DNA of 6,072 nucleotides, taken from assembly GCA_038317375.1 (NCBI GenBank), contig JBBQBM010000040.1, positions 1 to 6,072 of the forward strand, read 5' to 3'. Shown here piece after piece: positions 1-5,580 of this stretch; the stretch's first letter is position 1, and each line of letters starts with the position of its first letter. The notes beneath the pieces are model-generated. The model had not been told where the DNA came from. It did not search any database and saw only the letters and a program-made list of their open reading frames with translations. Source of the stretch: JBBQBM01 sp038317375. Its GTDB lineage: Bacteria; Patescibacteriota; Saccharimonadia; Saccharimonadales; JAGQMS01. The position numbers were made by a program, and so were the translations under genes.

Positions 1-483
1 AGAGATTGCCTCGATCGTCGATTCACTGAGTGGCTCATCAGAGCCACCGTTCGTGAGAACGAAGAGCATCCAAGGACCTGACTCGTTCGACTTTTGAGGT
101 GGAACAAAATCATTTACGATCCATTGGATCAAACCATCAATTCCCGTCTCTTGGCCCTCTGGCTTGGGAACATAATCCAGGAAGAAGGTTTCGGCGTTTT
201 CAGGCGCCATGATTCCTAGTAGTTCCGGATAGTTCTCCCAGCCATAGACCGAGACTTGCTCGTCTACGTCCATAGGCAGGGCAGCGGCGTACAACAGTTC
301 AACAAGAAGCTGCAGTGCGCCATCTCCATACGAAGGCAGGTTGTTCCTAGAAAGGTCAACGACCATAGCGACATTCGTCGCATGAGCGCTGAGCCCCATA
401 CTCTTGAGCACTGCTTCTGCGTCGCCCATAAGGACGGCAATGCTTGGTGCTGAGTTTCTAATCGAATCACCGTTGTTGTTCAT
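1..483 (-). CDS. TerF-like von Willebrand A (vWA) domain protein, 3' end beyond window
   Basis: The minus strand is open from an ATG at 483-481 to the left edge (161 codons, no stop); the C-terminus is missing. An in-frame TGA lies three codons upstream, so this is the first possible ATG. Only a weak purine stretch (AGAAAG) precedes it. About residues 20-30 (DAEAVLKSMGL) followed by NVAMVVDLSRN at 37-47, then a GALQLLVELL helix, an acidic DVDEQVSVYGW strand and WMLFVLTNGG at 138-147, follow the order of the vWA domain found at the C-terminus of TerF in tellurite-resistance clusters. The usual metal site (MIDAS) DxSxS reads D43-L-S45-R-N47, the conserved Thr is probably T113, and the usual TDG reads T144-N145-G146, so metal binding is doubtful. 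No signal peptide or membrane segment is visible. Family assignment is by pattern; tellurite resistance itself is not implied, because no other ter gene is in view. Confidence 0.8.
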   Translation of the reverse strand, partial: MNNNGDSIRNSAPSIAVLMGDAEAVLKSMGLSAHATNVAMVVDLSRNNLPSYGDGALQLLVELLYAAALPMDVDEQVSVYGWENYPELLGIMAPENAETFFLDYVPKPEGQETGIDGLIQWIVNDFVPPQKSNESGPWMLFVLTNGGSDEPLSESTIEAIS

Positions 484-556
484 GCGGTTTCAACTTTCTG
501 TTTAGGGTGTTTTGGTTTTGGACTAGATTGTTAAAGAACCCTGGACGCTTACAAAT

Positions 557-597
557 AAGGGTCCACAACCCCTCCTGTTAGTGATCTCTATAACAGG
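557..597 (-). promoter_or_regulatory. Two abutting hairpins burying an AGGAGGGG sequence in the TerF-like gene leader
   Basis: Read on the minus strand, CCTGTTA (597-591) and TAACAGG (580-574) form a perfect 7-bp stem with a 10-base loop. Directly next to it AGGGGT (573-568) pairs with ACCCTT (562-557), including one G-U pair, around a 5-base loop. AGGAGGGG (576-569) spans the junction, so a strong Shine-Dalgarno match would be wholly base-paired. It lies about 85 bases before the annotated ATG, too far to serve it. It could serve a tiny ORF GTG GAC CCT TAT TTG TAA (566-549) or an upstream TTG-started ORF. The UUAUUU after the second stem is also weakly attenuator-like. The pairing is seen in the sequence; function is inferred. 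Confidence 0.4.
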
Positions 598-628
598 CAA
601 GATTGTCGACCCTCGATAATTTCGACTT

Positions 629-657
629 ACTATAGCGCATTTTTACTATTTCTGCAA
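629..657 (-). promoter_or_regulatory. Candidate sigma70-type promoter for the TerF-like gene
   Basis: On the minus strand a -35-like TTGCAG (657-652) and a -10 TATAGT (634-629, 5 of 6 to consensus) are separated by exactly 17 bases. Transcription would begin near 622, giving a leader of about 140 bases before the ATG at 483. A 5+5 inverted repeat (GTCGA 605-609, TCGAC 622-626) overlaps the predicted start site and could be an operator. The -35 matches only 3 of 6 positions, so this is a candidate. Confidence 0.5.
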
Positions 658-721
658 CTATATTTCCTATTGATATCTATCGATCCACTCAATCAGATAC
701 GTGCGGTTCTGGGCAGAATTT

Positions 722-1315
722 TTAACGACTAACGATTTTTCTTCTAACTAGAATAAAAATAACGAAGGCGATATTAAGAGCCATAACAGCTACAGGATAG
801 AGTATTAACTCTAGCGACCGATTATCGAGTGCTGTTATTGCTATAGCTGTTGAGACGGTATATCCAACATAAGAGGCGATTGTTTCTTCATGAGGCAGTT
901 TGTAAGACTTCCGGAAGGTCGGGTAGAACCCTCCTATAGCTTCGATCAAAGATATTAGTATTGCTGCTAGAAGAGGTTGGTCTGCCAGGAGCCAAAAGAC
1001 AAATGTAGCCCCGGCTAGCGCCAAGCTAATCTTGTCGGTAACGTGGAAGTCTTTATGACCATATTTTAGCGACAGCAAGAATATCGTCAGCGTCGCAAGT
1101 GTCGTTAAGCCAAGTAGCCATGTTCCTGGTCCACCGTCGCCTCGAAGCTGAATACCAAAGCCTACTACCGCCAAAACCTCCCAAACTAGCCACGTGAAGG
1201 CGTGGGGCTTGGTTTTGCCGCGCAAGACATTGATGATATACGGTGTGTAGCCACAAAGCGCCACGCCTAGAGAAGCAAATCCGAGTATTTGTTTATAGTC
1301 CATTTGTATAAGCAT
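722..1315 (-). CDS. Seven-helix integral membrane protein with internal repeat, PQ-loop/SWEET-like
   Basis: From the ATG at 1315 this is 197 residues with about seven hydrophobic helices (near 8-30, 39-57, 64-85, 94-111, 114-134, 145-163, 167-190) and a basic C-terminus, RRKIVSR. Helix 1 ends GYTPY (22-26) followed by KTKPHAFT (34-41); helix 5 ends GFYPT (129-133) followed by KLPHEET (139-145). The duplicated P...PHxxT motif at the ends of helices 1 and 5, with helix 4 as linker, matches the 3-1-3 plan of SWEET proteins, whose PQ motif sits at the same places. Similar uncharacterised membrane proteins are known in many bacteria; the substrate is unknown. GGGGTG (1326-1321) suits the 1315 ATG, with 1318 and 1303 as alternatives. 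A longer reading to 1423 would overlap the divergent kinase gene and is unlikely. A role as a small-solute carrier is inference. Confidence 0.8.
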   Translation of the reverse strand: MLIQMDYKQILGFASLGVALCGYTPYIINVLRGKTKPHAFTWLVWEVLAVVGFGIQLRGDGGPGTWLLGLTTLATLTIFLLSLKYGHKDFHVTDKISLALAGATFVFWLLADQPLLAAILISLIEAIGGFYPTFRKSYKLPHEETIASYVGYTVSTAIAITALDNRSLELILYPVAVMALNIAFVIFILVRRKIVSR

Positions 1316-1318
1316 CAT

Positions 1319-1396
1319 AACACCCCAGTAATACCGAGCTTGTACCCTAAGTAAAAGTAGGCGATAATAAACATAAGAAATAAAGGGTAGGGCAAA
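1319..1396. promoter_or_regulatory. Divergent intergenic region shared by membrane protein and kinase operon
   Basis: These 78 bases separate two oppositely transcribed genes and must hold both starts of transcription. The plus-strand promoter is convincing (listed separately). On the minus strand TATTAC lies close to the membrane protein start but has no good -35 partner, and the alternative TATTAT (1369-1364) overlaps the plus-strand -10. No clear operator dyad is visible. Confidence 0.5.
1340..1368 (+). promoter_or_regulatory. Candidate promoter for the histidine kinase operon
   Basis: TTGTAC (1340-1345) and GATAAT (1363-1368, 5 of 6 to TATAAT) are spaced by 17 bases. The start site would be near 1375, leaving a leader of about 22 bases that contains the ribosome binding site AGGGTAGGG (1384-1392), four bases before the ATG at 1397. 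The -35 matches 3 of 6 positions. Confidence 0.5.
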
Positions 1397-2653
1397 ATGT
1401 TCTTCGGTAAGAAAAATAAACAAACCCCGGCACTAGCAGACAGCCTAAAGAACGAACAGGCTAAGTCGGACATAATACTAGCGAGCATCGACGACGGTGT
1501 AGTGCTCGTCGATGCCAAGGGTATTGTTCGACTTTTTAATCCGGCTGCCGAAAACATTACCGGATGGAAGGCTAAAGATGCTATTGGGCTCGATCATCAA
1601 AGTATCCTTAAATTTATAAACGAAAAGGGTGAGCCATATGCCCCAGCCCAGAATCCGCTCAATAAAACTCTTCAAGGTAGAACGCCTACTCGTGACAACC
1701 TAGGCAGCCTAAAGACTAACTCCGAGCAGACCATACCAGTTGCAGTTAGTGTCTCGCCGCTCGGAGGTGAAATCGGCGGAGTGGTCGCCGTTTTCCGAGA
1801 CGTATCTAGCGAACGCCAACACGAAAAACAAAGCGCCGACTTTATTAGTACCGCTAGTCATGAAATGCGTACGCCAGTAGCCGCTATTGAAGGCTACCTA
1901 GCCCTGGCACTCAACGAGAAGGTCGCAACTATTGACGCTAAAGCCCGCGAGTACCTAGTTAATGCCCACACCAGCACAGTCCATCTAGGAAATCTATTTC
2001 AGGACTTACTCACAGCCGCTAAAAGTGAAGACGGACGACTCACGAACCACCCCGTGGTGATCGAAATGGGTGAGTTTCTGCAGCAAATCACCACCGATAT
2101 TAGATTTACTGCTGAAAAGAAGGGTTTGGCGCTTGACTATTTAATTGGCGGTGGCGATAAAAGCGTAAACGCATCCAGCGGGAACCAGAAAGTTATTAGG
2201 CCGCTCTTTTATGTCTACGCCGATCCAGAACGACTGCGCGAGGTCGTCACTAATCTTTTTGATAACGCCGTGAAATATTCCGAAAAAGGACGAATAACCG
2301 TTGGTCTTACCGGCAATGACAGTGTAGTTCAGTTTCGAATTAGTGATACCGGGCAGGGCATTCCAGCCAGCGACATAAACCATCTGTTTCAGAAGTTTTA
2401 TAGAGTTGATAACTCTGCAACTAGAGTTATTGGCGGCACCGGTCTAGGACTCTTTATATGCCGAAAAATTGTTGAACTATACAGAGGTAGGATTTGGGTG
2501 GATAGTAAGCTAGGCGAGGGCAGCACCTTCTTTATTAACTTGCCCAGAGTCAGCGCAACCGAAAAAACCAAACTGGAGCAGCAAATGGCCTCAACGATTA
2601 ATCCTAGCGAACCCGCTCAAAATATTGATGTACCCAGAGGCGTGATACAATAA
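1397..2653 (+). CDS. Soluble PAS-domain sensor histidine kinase
   Basis: The 418-residue protein has no membrane segment or signal peptide, so it should sense in the cytoplasm. Order of parts: a short basic start; a PAS domain about 25-137 (VVLVDAKGIVRLFNPAAENITGW, then AVFRDVSSER); a dimerisation and phosphoacceptor domain with FISTASHEMRTP, where H155 is the expected phosphorylated histidine; and an ATPase domain with N box NLFDNAVKYS (286-295), G1 DTGQG (317-321), F box FQKFYR (331-336) and G2 GGTGLGL (346-352). All catalytic boxes are intact. A polar stretch, about 250-268, looks like a loop inserted before YADPERL. A tail of about 35 residues follows the ATPase domain. The ATG at 1397 has a good AGGG ribosome binding site. 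It is the first gene of the plus-strand run, 28 bases before its likely partner regulator. The PAS ligand cannot be read from sequence. Confidence 0.95.
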   Translation: MFFGKKNKQTPALADSLKNEQAKSDIILASIDDGVVLVDAKGIVRLFNPAAENITGWKAKDAIGLDHQSILKFINEKGEPYAPAQNPLNKTLQGRTPTRDNLGSLKTNSEQTIPVAVSVSPLGGEIGGVVAVFRDVSSERQHEKQSADFISTASHEMRTPVAAIEGYLALALNEKVATIDAKAREYLVNAHTSTVHLGNLFQDLLTAAKSEDGRLTNHPVVIEMGEFLQQITTDIRFTAEKKGLALDYLIGGGDKSVNASSGNQKVIRPLFYVYADPERLREVVTNLFDNAVKYSEKGRITVGLTGNDSVVQFRISDTGQGIPASDINHLFQKFYRVDNSATRVIGGTGLGLFICRKIVELYRGRIWVDSKLGEGSTFFINLPRVSATEKTKLEQQMASTINPSEPAQNIDVPRGVIQ

Positions 2654-2682
2654 TGCTAAAGCTAAACAGGGTAATAAAGTAA
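2653..2682 (+). other. Nine-codon ORF joining kinase and regulator through TAATG junctions
   Basis: The kinase stop TAA shares its last A with an ATG (TAATG at 2651-2655). That ATG opens a nine-codon frame (MLKLNRVIK) whose own TAA at 2680-2682 again shares its last A with the ATG of the response regulator (TAATG at 2680-2684). The regulator also has an AGGG at 2668-2671, ten bases before its start, a rather long spacing. The arrangement would let ribosomes pass from kinase to regulator by re-initiation. The frame is too short to be called a gene on sequence alone. Confidence 0.35.
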
Positions 2683-3473
2683 TGGCGAAAATACTGATAG
2701 TCGAGGACGATCGAAACCTGCAATCTATCTATGGCGATCGACTTAAAGCCGAGGGTCACACCATCATCACGGCTGGAGACGGCGAAGAAGCTCTAGCAGT
2801 CGCCGTAAAAGAAAAACCAGACTTGATTATATCCGATGTGATGATGCCAAAAATTAGCGGTTTTGACATGCTCGACATCTTACGTACGACGCCAGAGACT
2901 CGTAATGTCAAGATAATAATGATGACCGCCTTAAGCCAAGCCGAAGACCGCGAACGTGCCAATAAACTTGGCGCAGACAGATACCTGGTTAAATCACAGG
3001 TTACCCTCGATGACGTTGCCACCACCGTTAATGAAGTGGTAAGTGGCGTTAGAGCTGCAAGCGAACCGGCAGATAGCTCTGATCCGGATGCTGTTGCATC
3101 CACGGTCTACCCGAAGCCGCCAGAGCCAACTTCGTCACCAGCCCCATTATTAGATAATTCAACCCCTTCAGCCGACCCACAAGCGGTCGTCTCCAGCGTG
3201 CCTACATCAGACGAGGAGCAGGCCAAAATATCATCCCAGATAGACGACTTCTTAACCAAGAATATGCCCGGAGCGCCCGCAGTTAGTGCACCAATAGTTG
3301 CGCAGGTTCCGGTGAATGTGCCAACAGAACAGCCGCCAGCCGAGGCTAACACTCAACCCGTCGCCAGCACTGGCGCAAAGCCAAATATCTTCGACCTATA
3401 CGAACAAGAATTAGCCAAAGAATCCGCACAAGCTGGGACAGCCCAACAACCAGACAGCGAACCAAAACCGTAG
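2682..3473 (+). CDS. Response regulator: receiver domain plus long Pro/Ala-rich tail, no DNA-binding domain
   Basis: Residues 1-120 form a complete CheY-like receiver: acidic pocket E8-D9-D10, phosphoacceptor D52 in ISDVMMP, switch T82 in MMTALS, and K104 in YLVKS. The partner kinase is almost certainly the upstream gene. Residues 121-263 are rich in Pro, Ala, Ser, Thr and Gln and appear largely disordered; no helix-turn-helix, GGDEF or other output domain is visible. Two stretches in the tail look helical and less biased in composition: DEEQAKISSQIDDFLTKNM (177-195) and PNIFDLYEQELAKES (234-248), which could be docking motifs. Output by protein contact rather than DNA binding is inference. 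The start at 2682 follows directly from the kinase junction. The pseudouridine synthase gene begins 23 bases after the stop. Confidence 0.93.
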   Translation: MAKILIVEDDRNLQSIYGDRLKAEGHTIITAGDGEEALAVAVKEKPDLIISDVMMPKISGFDMLDILRTTPETRNVKIIMMTALSQAEDRERANKLGADRYLVKSQVTLDDVATTVNEVVSGVRAASEPADSSDPDAVASTVYPKPPEPTSSPAPLLDNSTPSADPQAVVSSVPTSDEEQAKISSQIDDFLTKNMPGAPAVSAPIVAQVPVNVPTEQPPAEANTQPVASTGAKPNIFDLYEQELAKESAQAGTAQQPDSEPKP

Positions 3474-3480
3474 CGTAACG

Positions 3481-3486
3481 TATAAT
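3481..3486 (+). promoter_or_regulatory. TATAAT box just upstream of the pseudouridine synthase gene
   Basis: A perfect -10 hexamer lies ten bases before the ATG at 3497, in the 23-base gap after the response regulator. A start site about seven bases downstream would put the ATG at roughly +3 or +4, making the mRNA nearly leaderless. No convincing -35 and no extended TG is present. The only ribosome binding sequence is a weak TGATGAG. Confidence 0.35.
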
Positions 3487-3496
3487 CTGATGAGTT

Positions 3497-4162
3497 ATGA
3501 GACTCAATAGATTCCTTGCAAACTCCAGCGGCTTGTCGCGCCGTGGTGCTGATGACGCTATCGCCGCCGGTAGGGTGGATGTCAACGACGCCCCAGCGAG
3601 CTTAGGGCAACGGATTGAGATCACCGATGTAGTAACCCTAGACGGTCATGTGCTCATTGCTCAAACCGCGGATGTGGTTGTGTTGTTTAATAAGCCGGTT
3701 GGCTATGTCTGTAGCAGGAACGGGCAGGGTAGTCAGACGATCTATGACATCATCCCCGACAAGTATCAAAAACTGAAGCCTGTCGGTCGACTCGACAAGG
3801 ATAGCTCCGGGCTTTTGCTCCTCACAAATAATGGCCTGCTCGCCAATGAACTAATGCACCCTAAATTTCAGAAGCAAAAAGTTTATGAGCTCGAGTTAGC
3901 AAAGCCAATGAGCCCAGGCGATCTAAAAAAAATCCTGCAGGGCGTAAAGCTTGAAGAAGGAATCAGCAAATTCGATGAGCTAATCGAGAACGGCGGCAAT
4001 AAGCTAACCGTCTCATTACACCAAGGATGGAACCGCCAAATCCGCCGCACATTTGGCGCGCTCAGTTATAACGTAGTTCGACTGCACCGCACTAAGTTCG
4101 GAAATTATGTTTTGCCATCAAACCTGGGGTATGGCGAATTCTCAGAGGTAGATGTGCTATAA
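3497..4162 (+). CDS. RsuA/RluB-family rRNA pseudouridine synthase
   Basis: This 221-residue enzyme should isomerise a uridine in ribosomal RNA to pseudouridine during subunit maturation. An N-terminal S4 RNA-binding domain (about 1-48, MRLNRFLANSSGLSRRGADD) precedes the catalytic domain. LFNKPVGYVCS (63-73) and PVGRLDKDSSGLLLLTNNG (95-113) carry the family signature, with catalytic Asp D100. KVYELEL (128-134) corresponds to the usual KTYxV strand. QGWNRQIRR (176-184) replaces the more common EGxNRQxRRM. The length is near that of E. coli RsuA and shorter than RluB, but sequence alone does not tell whether the target is 16S or 23S rRNA, so no symbol is given. Its gap to der is nine bases, and its stop codon overlaps the TATAAT of the next gene. 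Confidence 0.93.
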   Translation: MRLNRFLANSSGLSRRGADDAIAAGRVDVNDAPASLGQRIEITDVVTLDGHVLIAQTADVVVLFNKPVGYVCSRNGQGSQTIYDIIPDKYQKLKPVGRLDKDSSGLLLLTNNGLLANELMHPKFQKQKVYELELAKPMSPGDLKKILQGVKLEEGISKFDELIENGGNKLTVSLHQGWNRQIRRTFGALSYNVVRLHRTKFGNYVLPSNLGYGEFSEVDVL

Positions 4163-4163
4163 T
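4155..4163 (+). promoter_or_regulatory. Extended -10 promoter candidate for der
   Basis: TGCTATAAT gives a perfect -10 hexamer (4158-4163) with the TG of an extended -10 at 4155-4156, which can substitute for a -35. The ATG of der follows after eight bases, so the start site would fall at or next to the start codon. The motif overlaps the end of the upstream gene, including its TAA. An AGGG at 4164-4167, four bases before the ATG, would serve translation from a longer read-through mRNA. Confidence 0.45.
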
Positions 4164-4171
4164 AGGGCCAT

Positions 4172-5575
4172 ATGAGTTCAAAAAGTGTTCCGATTGTTGC
4201 CATTGTTGGCCGAGCCAACGTAGGCAAATCCAGTCTCTTTAACGCAGTCCTAAGACGCCGAGAGGCTGTGGTGGCTATGGAGCCAGGAACGACTAGAGAC
4301 AGTATTACCGCAAAGGCTAGCTATCAAAGCCATGACTTTTGGCTAGTCGACACTGCCGGGCTCAAAAGCGCTGAAGACGAATTTGAGTTAACGATCCAAG
4401 AACAGATCGAACAGGCGGTAGGTAGCGCCGATCTAATACTTGTTGTCGTTGAGGCCACGCCAGTAATAACCGAAGAGGATAGGCGCGTTGCCACTATGGC
4501 ACTAAAAAGTCGCAAGCCAGTTGGACTCATCATTAACAAGGTCGACCAGGCACACAGAAAAAATCTTGATCATTTTGAACGCCTCGGCATAAAACAAGCA
4601 ATCTACACCAGCGTCACCCAGAACGACGGTATCGATGTCATGCTCAAATTTATAACCGAAACATTGCCGAAGGCGACAATAACAGAAGACGACGACCGAA
4701 TACGTTTAGCGATTTTAGGTCGACCAAACGCTGGTAAATCAGCGCTCTTTAATGCTCTCGCAAAAAAGCAACAGGCACTAGTTTCGGACCGCGCCGGAAC
4801 AACTCGTGACGTGAACCGAGCTATAATAAAATATCAAAAGCGCGAGATCGAGCTACTCGATACTGCCGGTATTCGACGTAGCGGCAAGATAGAAGTTGGG
4901 ATCGAAAAGTTTTCGGTCCTCCGTACTCTTGGCGCAATCGAAGAAAGCGACATTTGCGCGCTTGTCCTCGACGTTAACGACCTCGAGTCTAAAATCGACC
5001 AAAAAATTGGCGGCCTTATCAAAGAGGCGGGTAAGGGCTTAATAATAATTGTCAGTAAGTGGGACAGCCTCGAGAAGGACGCCTTTACGCGTGACGCTCT
5101 GGCGGCTAAGATCCGACAGGAATTTGAGTTCGTACCTTGGGCGCCGTTAATTTTTACTAGCGCCGTCGAAGACCAAAACATCACCAAAATATTTGAGTTA
5201 ACAAGCGAGATAGCTGAGGTTCGCACAACTCGAATCACGACCAGCAAACTTAACTCATGGCTTGCGCACCAGATCCATCGCCACCCGCCAGCCGGGCTAA
5301 AGAATCGCCACCCAAAGCTCAATTATATGACTCAAATAACAGACGAGAAAACACCGACCTTCAAACTTTTCGGCGCTCACACTAAGCTTCTGCACTGGAG
5401 CTACAAGCGCTACCTCGAGAAAGAGCTTCGCAATGAGTTTGGCTATGCTGGAACAGCTATCAATATGATCTATCTCGAGAAGCACATAGACCGCAAATTA
5501 GCCGACCCATTCACCTGGAAGAACAGGCTCCGGACCAATCAATTGCCAGAAAATAAACTAAAGAAAGTGAGTTAA
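4172..5575 (+). CDS. der: Ribosome biogenesis GTPase Der (EngA)
   Basis: Der is a tandem GTPase that binds the 50S subunit during its maturation. The 467 residues show two complete G domains and a C-terminal KH-like domain. Domain 1: P-loop GRANVGKS (13-20), GTTRD (39-43), DTAGL (60-64), NKVD (122-125). Domain 2: P-loop GRPNAGKS (183-190), GTTRD (209-213), DTAGI (230-234), SKWD (295-298), TSA (329-331). The KH-like part begins near 350 and holds NYMTQITDEKTPTFKLFG (384-401) and SYKRYLEKELRNEFGY (410-425). Two departures stand out: SKWD where Der normally has NKWD in domain 2, and DTAG instead of the usual DTGG in domain 1. Length and domain order fit the family well. It is followed after five bases by pth, so the two are probably co-transcribed. 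Confidence 0.96.
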   Translation: MSSKSVPIVAIVGRANVGKSSLFNAVLRRREAVVAMEPGTTRDSITAKASYQSHDFWLVDTAGLKSAEDEFELTIQEQIEQAVGSADLILVVVEATPVITEEDRRVATMALKSRKPVGLIINKVDQAHRKNLDHFERLGIKQAIYTSVTQNDGIDVMLKFITETLPKATITEDDDRIRLAILGRPNAGKSALFNALAKKQQALVSDRAGTTRDVNRAIIKYQKREIELLDTAGIRRSGKIEVGIEKFSVLRTLGAIEESDICALVLDVNDLESKIDQKIGGLIKEAGKGLIIIVSKWDSLEKDAFTRDALAAKIRQEFEFVPWAPLIFTSAVEDQNITKIFELTSEIAEVRTTRITTSKLNSWLAHQIHRHPPAGLKNRHPKLNYMTQITDEKTPTFKLFGAHTKLLHWSYKRYLEKELRNEFGYAGTAINMIYLEKHIDRKLADPFTWKNRLRTNQLPENKLKKVS

Positions 5576-5580
5576 CGAAT

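Larger units (their letters stand above)
484..721. other. Non-coding gap between membrane protein gene and TerF-like gene
   Basis: This 238-bp stretch between two minus-strand genes is visibly richer in A+T than its flanks. It holds the promoter, start-site dyad and leader hairpins listed separately. I see no tRNA, no convincing gene on either strand, and no strong terminator for the membrane protein gene: the best candidate is TTCTG/CAGAA with a two-base loop right after its stop. Read-through from that gene into the TerF-like gene therefore remains possible. Confidence 0.6.

Noticed and set aside
256..470. Overlapping short frames on both strands inside the vWA gene
   Set aside because: The continuous 161-codon minus-strand frame with a clear vWA pattern explains this stretch; the others have no recognisable motif.
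484..721. tRNA or other structured RNA gene in the gap, prompted by GGTTCTGG and several dyads
   Set aside because: No cloverleaf can be assembled, and the GGTTC-like stretch lacks a matching T-arm.
711..725. TTCTG-GG-CAGAA followed by TTTTT on the plus strand, terminator-like
   Set aside because: The loop would be two bases (or the stem only four pairs), and no plus-strand gene precedes it.
667..760. Minus-strand frame ending RTYLIEWIDRYQ, resembling a protein C-terminus
   Set aside because: It has no start codon, overlaps the end of the membrane protein gene in another frame and is too short to identify; a gene remnant cannot be excluded but is not supported.
1316..1423. N-terminal extension of the membrane protein reading to an ATG at 1423
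   Set aside because: It would overlap the kinase start on the other strand by 27 bases and run over its promoter and ribosome binding site; the conserved-looking protein begins near MDYKQ, and a good ribosome binding site precedes 1315.
2756..3352. Two minus-strand open frames opposite the response regulator
   Set aside because: Both mirror the codon pattern of the receiver domain and the Pro/Ala-rich tail; no domain or ribosome binding site supports them.
3362..3375. Dyad CGCCAG-CA-CTGGCG
   Set aside because: It is a perfect 6+6 inverted repeat but lies inside the coding sequence for the Ala/Pro-rich tail, where GCC and GGC codons make such repeats likely by chance.
4834..5322. Minus-strand open frame of 162 codons inside der
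   Set aside because: It is the antisense shadow of a strongly conserved GTPase, has no recognisable motif and a Ser/Arg/Ile-rich composition typical of such shadows.
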